Shown piece by piece: positions 43,130 to 52,487 of a stretch of 64,000 nucleotides of DNA (position 1 is its first letter; each line of letters begins with the position of its first letter). The notes below the pieces were generated by a model, which was given only the letters and a program-made list of their open reading frames with translations, was not told the DNA's origin and did no database searches. Source of the stretch: Bacillus tuaregi (GTDB lineage Bacteria; Bacillota; Bacilli; Bacillales; Cytobacillaceae); the NCBI RefSeq assembly GCF_900104575.1, contig NZ_LT629731.1, positions 3,087,102 to 3,151,101 on the forward strand, written 5' to 3'. Both the position numbers and the translations under genes were made by a program.

Positions 43130-44983
43130 TTATTCCACCTCCAATTCATCTAAAAAGGCTGCAGCTACGTCATAGCTGTTGCTTTTCACATGAATAAACT
43201 GAGAGATTCCGCTGTCAAGCAGAGATTTTTGCTCCTCTTCAACAGGTAAACCTGCTAAGTGAAGCTTTACATGAGGAAATTCAGCTTTAATGGACTGAAT
43301 GGTTTCTCCTCCAATTGCTTTATAGTCATCATCAGACCCACAAACCACATAATGATTAAGCATGGTCTTCTTAATAAAGTTCAGTGCCCCTTCAGCCCCT
43401 TCAAGCTCCTGACTTCTTTCTGTTTTAATTCCTCCAGGAGCTAAAAACCCGCTGATAAAGTCTGCCCGTACCTTATGATGCTTTAATTTTCCAAGGCAAA
43501 TCAGGCCGACAGCAGGTGCAGCTTTGTCCTTTGCCAATTTCTCTGCTCTTTTTCTAAGCTTCTCATATGGCTCAGCCAAACGTGCTTCTTGAATAGGGCT
43601 GACAGCAGAAGGTATTGTGTCTCCACTACTGGAAGATTCTACCTTTAACGGCGTGTCATCTAAATTCGCATATTTATTAGTTCCAACAATGGACTGTTTA
43701 CGCGAAGAGATATCCTTCTGTCGTTTTGCTGCCACTTCCATGATTTGCTCCTGCAGCCAATTGGATTGCAGCACAGTTATGATTCCGCCCTTTTCTTCAA
43801 TTTCAAGGAACAACGACCATGCCTGTTCAATCAATTGATTCGTTAATGATTCTACATACCACGATCCGCCTGCCGGATCTACTACGGTACTTAATCGGGC
43901 TTCATCCTTTAGAATCAGCTGTGTATTACGGGCAATTCGATCAGAAAATGCTGTTGCCTTACCCTCAGGCTCATTATAAGGGCTAACGTGCAGATATTGA
44001 ATTCCTCCAAGCACAGCAGCGAAAGCTTCATTGCTAGCCCTTAATAAATTAACATATGGATCATAGGCCGTTTTTGTAAACCATGATGTATCAGCTGAAA
44101 GCACCATTTGTCCCTCGGCATCTGGAGAAGCATGATAAGCCTCGACAATCTTACTCCATAGGCTTCTAGCACCACGAAGCTTTGCAATTTCCATAAAGAA
44201 ATTACTGCCGATTGAAAAATGAAAGACTAGTTTACTAAGTATATCCTGAACCTCTATCCCTCTCGCTTTTAACTGTTCGATATGATGGACGGCTGTTGCA
44301 AGGGCAATCGCAAGCTCTTGAATAGCATTGGCACCACCATTATGATAGACAGTCGTATCGACCAAAAGCGTTTTCAACTCAGGGCATGCCGATGAAGCTG
44401 TTTGCATCGTTTCAACTAAACGATCATAAACAGAATCTAAATTTTCCTTTTCTCCCCCTTGCTTCGCATAAAGTGAAACAGGGTCTTTCCCTACATATCC
44501 GCTTACTTTTTCAGAATTCCTTAACGAAGCTAGTCCATAGACGATTTCGTTTTGAAAATGAGCTCCATTTACACTTAATGAATGGGATTCATAAAATTCT
44601 GTAAGAAGTTCTGGTAATTCCTTTACAAGCGAAACCGAAGGTGCAAATGCAATGGCAGTCTGTCCTTTTTCGAAGCCTGCCTTTAGTCTTTCTTTAAATT
44701 CTTCTGCATTCTCTGTATCAATGCGCTGTGCAATCTCCCAAGAACCTCCAATATACCCTAATGGTTTACTTCCACGGCGAAAATCACCGCTTCCTGGAAA
44801 TTGGGACAGGTTCTCAACATTCACATCCTCTTTTGTATACAAGGGTTTTAATTGAATGTTTTCATAGGTATTTCTCGATAAAGTGTCTATCCCTTTTCCC
44901 TTTAACGTTTCTTCTGCCTTTTGTTTCCAGGCTTCATATGTTTGCTGTGAAAATGCATGATCAATCATCTCTTTTAGACTCAT
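43130..44983 (-). CDS. mutA: Methylmalonyl-CoA mutase, small subunit
   Basis: The 617-residue subunit pairs with MutB. It has the mutase barrel fold (GIDTLSRNTYENIQLKPLYT, VDPAGGSWYVESLTNQL), but its C-terminal B12-like domain lacks the DxHxxG cobalamin motif (LGKLKHHKVRADFISGF instead), so it is structural and not catalytic, as in the known heterodimers. The ATG at 44983 has no good ribosome site at the normal distance. AGGAGGG lies about 26 bases upstream and a seven-codon ORF ends one base before the ATG. An in-frame stop rules out a longer reading frame. It follows bkdB after a terminator. Confidence 0.88.
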   Translation of the reverse strand: MSLKEMIDHAFSQQTYEAWKQKAEETLKGKGIDTLSRNTYENIQLKPLYTKEDVNVENLSQFPGSGDFRRGSKPLGYIGGSWEIAQRIDTENAEEFKERLKAGFEKGQTAIAFAPSVSLVKELPELLTEFYESHSLSVNGAHFQNEIVYGLASLRNSEKVSGYVGKDPVSLYAKQGGEKENLDSVYDRLVETMQTASSACPELKTLLVDTTVYHNGGANAIQELAIALATAVHHIEQLKARGIEVQDILSKLVFHFSIGSNFFMEIAKLRGARSLWSKIVEAYHASPDAEGQMVLSADTSWFTKTAYDPYVNLLRASNEAFAAVLGGIQYLHVSPYNEPEGKATAFSDRIARNTQLILKDEARLSTVVDPAGGSWYVESLTNQLIEQAWSLFLEIEEKGGIITVLQSNWLQEQIMEVAAKRQKDISSRKQSIVGTNKYANLDDTPLKVESSSSGDTIPSAVSPIQEARLAEPYEKLRKRAEKLAKDKAAPAVGLICLGKLKHHKVRADFISGFLAPGGIKTERSQELEGAEGALNFIKKTMLNHYVVCGSDDDYKAIGGETIQSIKAEFPHVKLHLAGLPVEEEQKSLLDSGISQFIHVKSNSYDVAAAFLDELEVE

Positions 44984-45124
44984 CTCACGCCGCCAAAGTC
45001 AGCAGCATTCCCTCCTAACTATAGAAAAAGATTTTAATATTATAAATTATTTTTCTATTCATTATTTTATTATACAATCGTAAAACTAGCAATCACAAAT
45101 ATGGAAACAAGTGGGATAGAAAAT

Positions 45125-45152
45125 AAACCGCTGCATGTGCTTGCAGCGGTTT
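45125..45152 (-). terminator. Terminator after bkdB
   Basis: AAACCGCTGCA (45125-45135) pairs perfectly with 45142-45152, followed on the minus strand by TTTATTTTC. It separates bkd from mutA. Confidence 0.8.
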
Positions 45153-45164
45153 GATAATAGTTTA

Positions 45165-46454
45165 TTAATATATTGGAGTATTATCTTTTGTTGTATTTTC
45201 AAGGATTTCCTTTACTCTATTCATGAACTTTCCGCAAATAAATCCATCCAAAATTCGATGGTCTAGCGAGAGGCATAAATTCAACATATCTCTAACAGCA
45301 ATCATGCTTTGATTCATAACAACAGGACGCTTGATAATGGATTCTACCTGCAGGATGGCAGCCTGCGGATAATTAATGATCCCCATTGATTGGACGGAGC
45401 CAATCGACCCTGTATTATTGACGGTAAACGTACCGCCTTGGAAATCCTCCACCCTTGTATTACCGGTACGAACTTTATCAGCCAGCACGGAAATTTCACG
45501 AGCTATTCCCTTTATCGTTTTTTCATCTGCATGTTTTATGACGGGAACAAAAAGAGCATCCTCTGTCGCTACAGCAATGGAAAGGTTAATCTCCTTTTTA
45601 CGGATTATTTTATCTCCTGCCCACATCGCATTCATTTGCGGGAATTCCTTAAGTCCTTGTGCTACAGCTTTGACAATAAAAGCAAAAAAAGTTAAATTAA
45701 AGCCTTCCTTCTGATAAAATTCTGCTTTTATCTCGTTACGGTATTCGACAAGGTTAGTAACATCGGCTTCTACCATCATCCAGGCATGGGGTATTTCATG
45801 CTTGCTTTTTACCATATTTGCGGCAATGGTCTTCCTTAGACCCGTAATGGGGATTTCAATATCTCCAGAAGCAGGCTTTTTATTGTTTCTATGCACATAG
45901 CTATTAGGCGTTTGAGTCTCCTCCTCACTTATAGAGGTATCGGCTGCTGCGGGCTCTAGCCTAACATTTTCCTTATGGACTATTTGTCCCGAAGCGACTA
46001 ATTGCAGGAGGTCTTTTCGAGTAATTCTCCCTTGAGCACCTGTTCCCTTAACCTGTTTTAAATCAATTCCATACTCCTCGGAAAGCTTTAATACAGCTGG
46101 GGAATAACGTAGCTTTCCGGATTCTGACTTCTTCCCTTCATGATAAAAACTAACCTTCTGTTCAACCTTTTTCCGTTCTTCAGAAGCATCCTCGTTATCT
46201 TCAATAGTAGAGTTATCCGTTTCCATCACAAGGATTGCCGCACCGACAGGTAATGTTTCTCCCTCATCAGCTAATAATTCTTTAATAACACCTGTATACG
46301 AGGAAGGTATTTCAGCATTTACCTTATCTGTCATAATTTCTGCAAGCGGATCATATTTTTTGACCCGGTCACCTACAGATACAAGCCATTTGGAAAGTGT
46401 TCCTTCGGTTACACTTTCACCTAATTGAGGCATAATAATGTTTTCAAGTGACAC
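45165..46454 (-). CDS. bkdB: Branched-chain 2-oxoacid dehydrogenase E2 (lipoyl acyltransferase)
   Basis: E2 accepts the acyl group on a lipoyl arm and passes it to CoA, making branched acyl-CoAs. The 429 residues comprise an N-terminal lipoyl domain (EIMTDKVNAEIPS, Lys about residue 45), a linker, the E3/E1-binding domain (RYSPAVLKLSEEYGIDLKQV), a polar linker and the catalytic domain. The active-site motif SLDHRILDG lies near the C-terminus. The start is GTG after GGGGAGGG. It is the last gene of the bkd transcript. Confidence 0.93.
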   Translation of the reverse strand: MSLENIIMPQLGESVTEGTLSKWLVSVGDRVKKYDPLAEIMTDKVNAEIPSSYTGVIKELLADEGETLPVGAAILVMETDNSTIEDNEDASEERKKVEQKVSFYHEGKKSESGKLRYSPAVLKLSEEYGIDLKQVKGTGAQGRITRKDLLQLVASGQIVHKENVRLEPAAADTSISEEETQTPNSYVHRNNKKPASGDIEIPITGLRKTIAANMVKSKHEIPHAWMMVEADVTNLVEYRNEIKAEFYQKEGFNLTFFAFIVKAVAQGLKEFPQMNAMWAGDKIIRKKEINLSIAVATEDALFVPVIKHADEKTIKGIAREISVLADKVRTGNTRVEDFQGGTFTVNNTGSIGSVQSMGIINYPQAAILQVESIIKRPVVMNQSMIAVRDMLNLCLSLDHRILDGFICGKFMNRVKEILENTTKDNTPIY

Positions 46455-46471
46455 TCCGGACCCTCCCCTCT

Positions 46472-47455
46472 TTAAAACTCTGCAAGCTCACGCATCGCCT
46501 TTTCCACTTTTTCCGGGTTGACCATAAAATACTTTTCCATTGTTGGTGCATAAGCAGCTGCCGGTACGTCTGGAGCCGCAAGTCTTTTTATCGGCGCATC
46601 TAACTCAAATAAGCAATGCTCGGCAATGATCGCTGAAACCTCACTCATGATACTGCCTTCTTTGTTATCCTCTGTTACAAGCAGAACCTTCCCTGTTTTT
46701 GAAGCAGCCTCGATAATGGCTTCCTGGTCAAGAGGGTAAACGGTCCGCAAATCTAAAATATGAGTCGATATCCCATCCTTCGTTAAATTTTCTGCCGCCT
46801 GGAGGGCAAAATGAACACAAAGCCCATAGGTGATTACGGTAATATCCTCTCCCTCACGCTTTACATCTGCTTTCCCGATAGGAAGAATATAATCCGTTTC
46901 CGGCACTTCTCCTTTAATTAAGCGATAGGCCCGCTTATGTTCAAAAAATAGCACTGGGTCTTCATCCCGAATTGCAGCCTTAAGCAATCCTTTTACTTCA
47001 TATGGAGTAGATGGCATGACGATTTTTAAGCCCGGTTGATTAGCAAACACAGCCTCTACTGATTGAGAATGATACAAGGCACCATGGACACCGCCGCCAT
47101 ATGGAGCCCGAATTACAAGTGGACAGCTCCAGTCATTATTGGATCTGTAGCGGATTCGTGCCGCTTCAGAAATAATTTGATTCACGGCAGGCATGATAAA
47201 ATCAGCAAATTGCATTTCAGCAATAGGTCTCAAGCCATACATGGCCGCACCAATTCCGATACCGGCAATCGCGGATTCGGCTAAAGGAGTATCGATGACT
47301 CGCTGTTCGCCAAATTGTTCATACAGCCCTTGTGTTGCCTTAAATACTCCCCCTTTTTTTCCTACATCCTCACCTAATACAAATACTCGATTGTCTCTTT
47401 CCATTTCCTCCCGAATCGCCATCGTAACCGCTTCGATATATGAGATAATTGCCAT
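46472..47455 (-). CDS. bkdAB: Branched-chain 2-oxoacid dehydrogenase E1 beta
   Basis: This 327-residue subunit forms the alpha2beta2 E1 with BkdAA, which decarboxylates 2-oxoisovalerate, 2-oxoisocaproate and 2-oxo-3-methylvalerate with thiamine diphosphate. FVLGEDVGKKGGVFKAT contains the Glu that activates the cofactor. RAPYGGGVHGALYHSQSVEA holds an active-site His, and the late LVTEDNKEGSIMSEVSA is typical. Spacing to both neighbours is 11-17 bases. It could be confused with pyruvate E1 beta, but the operon context decides. Confidence 0.93.
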   Translation of the reverse strand: MAIISYIEAVTMAIREEMERDNRVFVLGEDVGKKGGVFKATQGLYEQFGEQRVIDTPLAESAIAGIGIGAAMYGLRPIAEMQFADFIMPAVNQIISEAARIRYRSNNDWSCPLVIRAPYGGGVHGALYHSQSVEAVFANQPGLKIVMPSTPYEVKGLLKAAIRDEDPVLFFEHKRAYRLIKGEVPETDYILPIGKADVKREGEDITVITYGLCVHFALQAAENLTKDGISTHILDLRTVYPLDQEAIIEAASKTGKVLLVTEDNKEGSIMSEVSAIIAEHCLFELDAPIKRLAAPDVPAAAYAPTMEKYFMVNPEKVEKAMRELAEF

Positions 47456-47466
47456 CTTAATCCCCC

Positions 47467-48462
47467 TTATCCTTTCGCATATACGTAATCTAATACTTGT
47501 TCAGGGTCAGCGTATGGCGCTTTTTCAGCATATTCGGTTGCTTCATTTACAAGTAAGCTCACGCGTTCATTGATTTCCTGTTCCTTTTTCTCATTGAGAA
47601 CTCCAACCGTCTTTAAGTACGTTAAAAAGGCTGCAAGCGGGTCTTTACTTTTCGCATCCTCCACTTCCGCTTGTTCTCGATAGCTTCGGTCATCATCATC
47701 GGAGGAATGTGGTGTGAGACGATATGTGATGGTTTCAATTAGGGTTGGCCCTTCGCCTCTTCTGCCTCTATCAGCCGCATTTTTTACTGCTTCATAGACT
47801 GCAAGCGGGTCATTGCCATCAATCGTATATCCAGGCATCCCATAGCCAACGGCTCTGTCGGATACCTTTTCACAGCCGAGCTGTTTAGTGATTGGGACAG
47901 AAATTGCATATTTATTATTTTCACACATGAAAATAACCGGAAGCTTGTGAACACCCGCAAAATTTGCCCCTTCATGAAAATCACCCTGATTTGAGGAACC
48001 TTCGCCGAAGGTTACGAGAGAAACGATGTTTTCTCCGGACATCCTTGCCGCCAAGCTGATTCCAACTGCATGGGGAACCTGAGTGGTAACCGGTGACGAA
48101 CCTGTTACAATTCTATTTTTTCGTTGACCAAAATGCCCCGGCATCTGCCGCCCACCCGAATTGGGGTCCTCGGCCTTCGCAAAGCCAGACAGCATAATTT
48201 CCTTGGCAGTCATACCAAATGCTAAGACCATTCCGACATCGCGATAATAGGGCAGGATATAATCTTTCTCTCGGTCAAGCGCAAAAGCAGCTCCTACCTG
48301 AGCAGCCTCCTGACCCTGGCAGGAAATAACAAACGGAATCTTCCCTGCTCTATTCAACAACCACATGCGTTCATCGATTCTACGTGCTAAAAGCATCGTT
48401 TCATACATTTCCAAAACGGTCTCATCGTTCAACCCCAAAGAACTGTGACGGTTTTCCATCAT
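47467..48462 (-). CDS. bkdAA: Branched-chain 2-oxoacid dehydrogenase E1 alpha
   Basis: The 331-residue thiamine-diphosphate-binding subunit carries the ThDP motif GEGSSNQGDFHEGANFAGVHKLPV... in its usual place (GEGSSNQGDF...NN), the conserved ISVPIT and the phosphorylation-loop-like YRLTPHSSDDDDRSYR. I start at the ATG at 48462, six bases after AGGAGG. The ATG at 48459 is an equal alternative, whereas the TTG at 48468 is too close to the ribosome site. It follows lpdV by 63 bases. Confidence 0.92.
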   Translation of the reverse strand: MMENRHSSLGLNDETVLEMYETMLLARRIDERMWLLNRAGKIPFVISCQGQEAAQVGAAFALDREKDYILPYYRDVGMVLAFGMTAKEIMLSGFAKAEDPNSGGRQMPGHFGQRKNRIVTGSSPVTTQVPHAVGISLAARMSGENIVSLVTFGEGSSNQGDFHEGANFAGVHKLPVIFMCENNKYAISVPITKQLGCEKVSDRAVGYGMPGYTIDGNDPLAVYEAVKNAADRGRRGEGPTLIETITYRLTPHSSDDDDRSYREQAEVEDAKSKDPLAAFLTYLKTVGVLNEKKEQEINERVSLLVNEATEYAEKAPYADPEQVLDYVYAKG

Positions 48463-48525
48463 AAGCAACCTCCTAAATCTGTAAGATTAAGCACCCTGCG
48501 CTTGAAGAGATAGATTTGAATGCCA

Positions 48526-49947
48526 TTAGCCATGGATTGCTTTCCCTTCTATAAGCCATGCCACTTCCCCCATTACCTCTGATAGGCTCGGATGCGGATG
48601 AAGCGATTGCGCTATTTCCCATGGTGTAGCATCAAGGACGCGGGCAAGTCCTGCCTCTGCAATTAAGTCCGTTACATGGGGACCAATCATATGAACTCCG
48701 AGTACATCATTGGTCGCCTCATCCACAACCATTTTGACAAAACCATCAGCTTCTCCAAGTACCAGCGCCTTCCCAATGGCCCGGAAAGGAAACTTACCTG
48801 TTTTGATTTGATACCCTTTTGTTCTTGCCTCTTCTTCTGTCAAACCGACCTTTGCTGCTTCCGGGTAACTGTATACACAAGAAGGTATTCGCGTGTACTC
48901 AAGCGGTTGAGGTTCTTGGTTGGCTATATGGGCAACGGCTGTCATCCCTTCGTATGAAGCTACGTGGGCAAGCTGCAGACCACCAATACAATCGCCAATC
49001 GCATAGATATGTGAATTATTGGTTTGGTAAAATTCATTTGTCCGAATAAAGCCATTTTCCAGCTGAATATCTGTATTTTCTAGCCCAATACCATGAATAT
49101 TCGCCTGTCTTCCGACTGAAATTAACACCCTTTCAGCTGAAAATCCCTTTACTGCTCCATTCACCTCCGCTGAGATGGAGACATCAGTACCCATTTTCAT
49201 CGTTTCTGGTAGAACTTTCGCATCTGTTACTGCTTTAATGCCTCTCTTTTTCAGTACACGCTCCATTTCTTTTGATATTTCCTTGTCTTCAGTAGGAATC
49301 ATTCTGCTGGCAAACTCCAAAATAGTAACATCTACCCCAAAGTCTGCCAAAAGTGAGGCCCATTCAATCCCAATTACACCTCCGCCAACAATGAGAATCG
49401 ATTTTGGCAGCTCTATCATTTCTAACGCTTCATCAGATGTCATGACAAAGTGACCATCGATATGGAGGCCAGGAATGGTTTTTGGTCTAGAGCCGGTTGC
49501 CAAAATGACATTTTTGGGAATTAAGAGTTCGTTTTCTCCGCCTTCATTCATTTCAACGGAAATCGTACCTGGTAATGGCGAGAAAATAGATGGACCTAAT
49601 ATACGTCCGATTCCCGCAAAAACATCGATTTTCCCTTTTTTCATTAAATGCTGTACTCCACTATAGAGCTGCGCTACTATTTTATTTTTGCGCTGCTGTA
49701 CTTTCATATAATTTAAGGCTACTTCATTGATTTCAACGCCATATTCGTCACTTTCCTTTGCCTTTCGATAAACCTCTGCACTGCGTAACAAGGACTTCGT
49801 TGGAATACAGCCTTTATGTAGACAGGTACCGCCTAATTTATCCCTTTCCACAATCGCTGTTTTGAGACCAAGCTGGGCAGCGCGGATTGCAGCTACATAC
49901 CCGCCAGGACCACCGCCAAGGATGACAAGGTCATATTCATGAGCCAA
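48526..49947 (-). CDS. lpdV: Dihydrolipoamide dehydrogenase of the branched-chain complex (E3)
   Basis: E3 reoxidises dihydrolipoamide on BkdB and gives NADH. The 473-residue flavoprotein has the FAD motif GGGPGGYVAAIRAAQLG, the redox disulfide GGTCLHKGCIP, the NAD motif GGGVIGIEWASLLADFG, a second FAD motif (YAIGDCIGG) and the catalytic His-Glu pair in HPHPSLSEVMGE. All are intact. It lies between buk and bkdAA in the operon, the B. subtilis order, so it serves this complex and not pyruvate dehydrogenase. Confidence 0.94.
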   Translation of the reverse strand: MAHEYDLVILGGGPGGYVAAIRAAQLGLKTAIVERDKLGGTCLHKGCIPTKSLLRSAEVYRKAKESDEYGVEINEVALNYMKVQQRKNKIVAQLYSGVQHLMKKGKIDVFAGIGRILGPSIFSPLPGTISVEMNEGGENELLIPKNVILATGSRPKTIPGLHIDGHFVMTSDEALEMIELPKSILIVGGGVIGIEWASLLADFGVDVTILEFASRMIPTEDKEISKEMERVLKKRGIKAVTDAKVLPETMKMGTDVSISAEVNGAVKGFSAERVLISVGRQANIHGIGLENTDIQLENGFIRTNEFYQTNNSHIYAIGDCIGGLQLAHVASYEGMTAVAHIANQEPQPLEYTRIPSCVYSYPEAAKVGLTEEEARTKGYQIKTGKFPFRAIGKALVLGEADGFVKMVVDEATNDVLGVHMIGPHVTDLIAEAGLARVLDATPWEIAQSLHPHPSLSEVMGEVAWLIEGKAIHG

Positions 49948-49959
49948 AGAAAAACCCCC

Positions 49960-51066
49960 TTATTTTTTCAACAAGCTTCCTGCTCTCCCGAAATATTCTT
50001 TTGCTGCTTCTTCACCTCGCAGAATTCGTAGTGCACCTTCTGCTAAAGCAAGCAGTTCATTTTCACCTGGGTGTACATAAACATCTGCAATCCAGGAGAC
50101 GCGTTCACTGATTTCCTTCACCAAAATGTCCCTTGAAGCTAATTCACCGGTTAAAATAATTCCATCCACACATCCTGCTAATACGACACTTGCTGCCCCT
50201 ATTTCCTTTGCAATTTGATAGGCCATGGCAGAGTAGATAAGATTGGCTTTTTTATCTCCTGCGGCAATTCTTGCCTCTATTGCATCTGGATCATTAGTAC
50301 CTAAATAGCCGATAAAACCACCTTTACCAACAAGCAACTTCATGATTTCTTCCTTAGAAAATTCTGTTGAAAAACATAAATCGACGATATCGCCAACCGG
50401 TACAGCCCCTGCGCGTTCAGGACAAAAAGGTCCTTCACCTAGTAAACCATTATTAACATCAATTACTCGTCCTTGCTTATGTGCCCCAATCGTGATGCCT
50501 CCACCCATATGTGTAACAATTAAATTGACGTCTTCATAGCGTCTGTTCATCTCTTTCACTACCCGATAGGCCACCGCTTTATGATTTAAGGCATGAAAAA
50601 TACTTTTTCTTTCAATCATCGGCAATCCGGATATTCTCGCGATTTCATCCATTTCATCGACTACTACCGGGTCAACTATATAGGCAGGGATATTAAGCCC
50701 TTTAGCAATATCATGGGCAAGCAATCCCCCAAGGTTCGAGGCATGCTCTCCTGAATAGCCCTTTCTTAAATCAACAAGCATTTCTTCATTCACTTCATAC
50801 GTTCCTCCCTCTATCGGACGAAGCAGGCCACCACGAGCACATACAGCCTCTAGGTTGGAGAGATTGATTCCTTCCGTATGAAGGGTTTGGAGGATACTGT
50901 CTTTCCGAAATGTGAATTGCTCCATAATATTGGAATAGGATTCAGTTGCCTCAATCTCATGTTTGATATTTTTCTCCCAGATTGAAATTTCATTTTCAAA
51001 TACAGCAATCTTTGTGCTTGTTGAACCAGGATTGATAATCAGGATACGATATTTTTGTTCACGCAT
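49960..51066 (-). CDS. buk: Butyrate (branched-chain acyl) kinase
   Basis: Buk makes ATP and a free branched acid from an acyl phosphate. The 368 residues form an ASKHA fold. The acetate/butyrate kinase signatures are [17 protein letters not shown] at the N-terminus and [39 protein letters not shown] is specific for butyrate kinases. Its usual partner phosphate butyryltransferase (ptb), which supplies the acyl phosphate, is not in the window. The gene follows bcd after a hairpin and precedes lpdV by 12 bases. Confidence 0.92.
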   Translation of the reverse strand: MREQKYRILIINPGSTSTKIAVFENEISIWEKNIKHEIEATESYSNIMEQFTFRKDSILQTLHTEGINLSNLEAVCARGGLLRPIEGGTYEVNEEMLVDLRKGYSGEHASNLGGLLAHDIAKGLNIPAYIVDPVVVDEMDEIARISGLPMIERKSIFHALNHKAVAYRVVKEMNRRYEDVNLIVTHMGGGITIGAHKQGRVIDVNNGLLGEGPFCPERAGAVPVGDIVDLCFSTEFSKEEIMKLLVGKGGFIGYLGTNDPDAIEARIAAGDKKANLIYSAMAYQIAKEIGAASVVLAGCVDGIILTGELASRDILVKEISERVSWIADVYVHPGENELLALAEGALRILRGEEAAKEYFGRAGSLLKK

Positions 51067-51127
51067 TTACCCCACCTCCGAATGATATGAATGATGATGA
51101 AAGACTGTTTCGTTATGTATGCCGCAA

Positions 51128-51152
51128 GGGATAGAAGCCTAGCTTCCGTCCC
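51128..51152 (-). terminator. Intercistronic hairpin between bcd and buk
   Basis: GGGATAGAAGC (51128-51138) pairs with GCTTCCGTCCC (51142-51152) with one mismatch and one wobble. No T tract follows, so mRNA processing or stability is more likely than full termination. Confidence 0.5.
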
Positions 51153-51162
51153 TCACATGTCT

Positions 51163-52260
51163 CTACCGCCTGCTTAAGATATGATGTCCGTTCTGTAAAA
51201 ATTGTGTCCGCGAATTTTTGATAATCTGCAGTCTTTCCTCTGCCATCCTGTCTGCTGCAAGGTAGGTTGGAATTTGATCACGCTTTGCAATAGCAAGCAC
51301 TCTTTCAACATTTTGATAAATGGTCGTTTCCACTTTCCTCATAGCACGCTCACGGTTATACCCATTCAGTTCATCCGCTACATTAATGACTCCGCCTGCA
51401 TTGATTACATAATCAGGTGCATAGATAATCCCCTTCTCAAAAAGCATGTCACCATGCTTAGGTTCCTGCAGTTGGTTATTTGCCGATCCGGCTATGATTT
51501 TTGCCTTTAGCTTCGGTATGGTCAAATCATTCAAGGTTGCACCAAGTGCACAGGGAGAATAGATATCACATTCAACAGAATAGATATCTTTAGGATCGAC
51601 TGCTCGTGCCTTAAACTCCTGGACCGCTCTTTGAACCGACTCTTTATTAATATCTGTGACAATCAGCCTAGCCCCTTCTTGATGTAAATGACGACAAAGA
51701 GCATATGCCACATTCCCAACCCCTTGAACAGCAACCACCTTTCCTTCCATTGAATCAGACCCAAATACTTCCTTTACAGCTGCTTTCATTCCCCTGTAAA
51801 CTCCATATGCTGTTACCGGCGAAGGATTGCCCGAGGACCCGAATTCTGGCGATATCCCGGTAACATAATCCGTTTCCACACGAATCATTTCCATATCGGA
51901 AACCGTTGTACCTACATCCTCTGCCGTAATATACCTGCCGTTTAAGCTTTGCACATAACGTCCAAAGGAACGAAAGAGTGCTTCACTTTTATCCTTATGT
52001 GGATTTCCGATAATAACCGTTTTCCCACCGCCAAGATTCAGTCCAGCCGCTGCATTTTTATAAGTCATGCCGCGCGCTAGTCTAAGTGCGTCTTCTATGG
52101 CTTCAGCCTCTGTGGCATATGTCCACATACGGGCTCCGCCTAGGGCAGGTCCCAATGTTGTATCATGTATCGCAATAATCGCCTTTAAACCAGAGGTTTG
52201 ATCCTGACAAAATAGGAGCTGTTCATAATCGTACTTTTCTAAGCTATGAAATATGTCCAT
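51163..52260 (-). CDS. bcd: Leucine (branched-chain amino acid) dehydrogenase
   Basis: Bcd oxidatively deaminates Leu, Val and Ile to the 2-oxo acids used by the Bkd complex, reducing NAD+. The 365 residues carry [10 protein letters not shown] (substrate), GGGKTVIIG with the catalytic Lys, and the NAD motif [16 protein letters not shown] chose the ATG at 52260, six bases after GGGGTG; a GTG at 52269 overlaps that site. It is the first gene after the sigma-54 promoter, where B. subtilis has ptb instead. All catalytic motifs are intact. Confidence 0.93.
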   Translation of the reverse strand: MDIFHSLEKYDYEQLLFCQDQTSGLKAIIAIHDTTLGPALGGARMWTYATEAEAIEDALRLARGMTYKNAAAGLNLGGGKTVIIGNPHKDKSEALFRSFGRYVQSLNGRYITAEDVGTTVSDMEMIRVETDYVTGISPEFGSSGNPSPVTAYGVYRGMKAAVKEVFGSDSMEGKVVAVQGVGNVAYALCRHLHQEGARLIVTDINKESVQRAVQEFKARAVDPKDIYSVECDIYSPCALGATLNDLTIPKLKAKIIAGSANNQLQEPKHGDMLFEKGIIYAPDYVINAGGVINVADELNGYNRERAMRKVETTIYQNVERVLAIAKRDQIPTYLAADRMAEERLQIIKNSRTQFLQNGHHILSRR

Positions 52261-52322
52261 GCTGTTCACCCCAAGGATGTAGTAGTTCTTCCTCCCAAAC
52301 TTTGTTTCAATTCATTTTGCCC

Positions 52323-52365
52323 GTATGAAGCAATGATCTTTTATAACAAAATTTCGGCTTCATAC
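52323..52365 (-). promoter_or_regulatory. Hairpin in the bcd leader
   Basis: GTATGAAGC (52323-52331) is the exact inverse of 52357-52365, with a 25-base loop. It lies in the transcribed leader between the sigma-54 promoter and bcd. GTATGAA also opens the upstream tandem repeats, so it might be a BkdR contact and not only an RNA hairpin. Confidence 0.4.
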
Positions 52366-52391
52366 CAAAAGAAAATAGCTATCCCTCTTGA

Positions 52392-52407
52392 TGCAAGAAT
52401 CATGCCA
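52392..52407 (-). promoter_or_regulatory. Sigma-54 (SigL) promoter of the bcd-bkd operon
   Basis: The minus strand reads TGGCATGATTCTTGCA, matching the -24/-12 consensus TGGCACG-N4-TTGCA with one change. It lies about 130 bases ahead of bcd. The activator BkdR is encoded directly upstream. Confidence 0.88.
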
Positions 52408-52410
52408 ATG

Positions 52411-52434
52411 AAAAAATGGCAATAACATGCCATT
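52411..52434 (-). terminator. Terminator after bkdR
   Basis: AATGGCA (52415-52421) pairs with TGCCATT (52428-52434). A T run follows on the minus strand. It separates bkdR from the sigma-54 promoter a few bases on. Confidence 0.7.
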
Positions 52435-52447
52435 CTTTTAATAGTGA

Positions 52448-52487
52448 GTATGAAATTTCTTGCATGCGTATGAAAATTATTGCATGC
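52448..52487 (-). promoter_or_regulatory. Tandem 20-bp repeats, probable BkdR enhancer sites
   Basis: Two adjacent copies, GTATGAAATTTCTTGCATGC (52448-52467) and GTATGAAAATTATTGCATGC (52468-52487), differ at two positions. They begin about 40 bases upstream of the -24 element and the second covers the end of bkdR. Position and tandem arrangement fit activator sites for a sigma-54 enhancer-binding protein. Confidence 0.65.
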
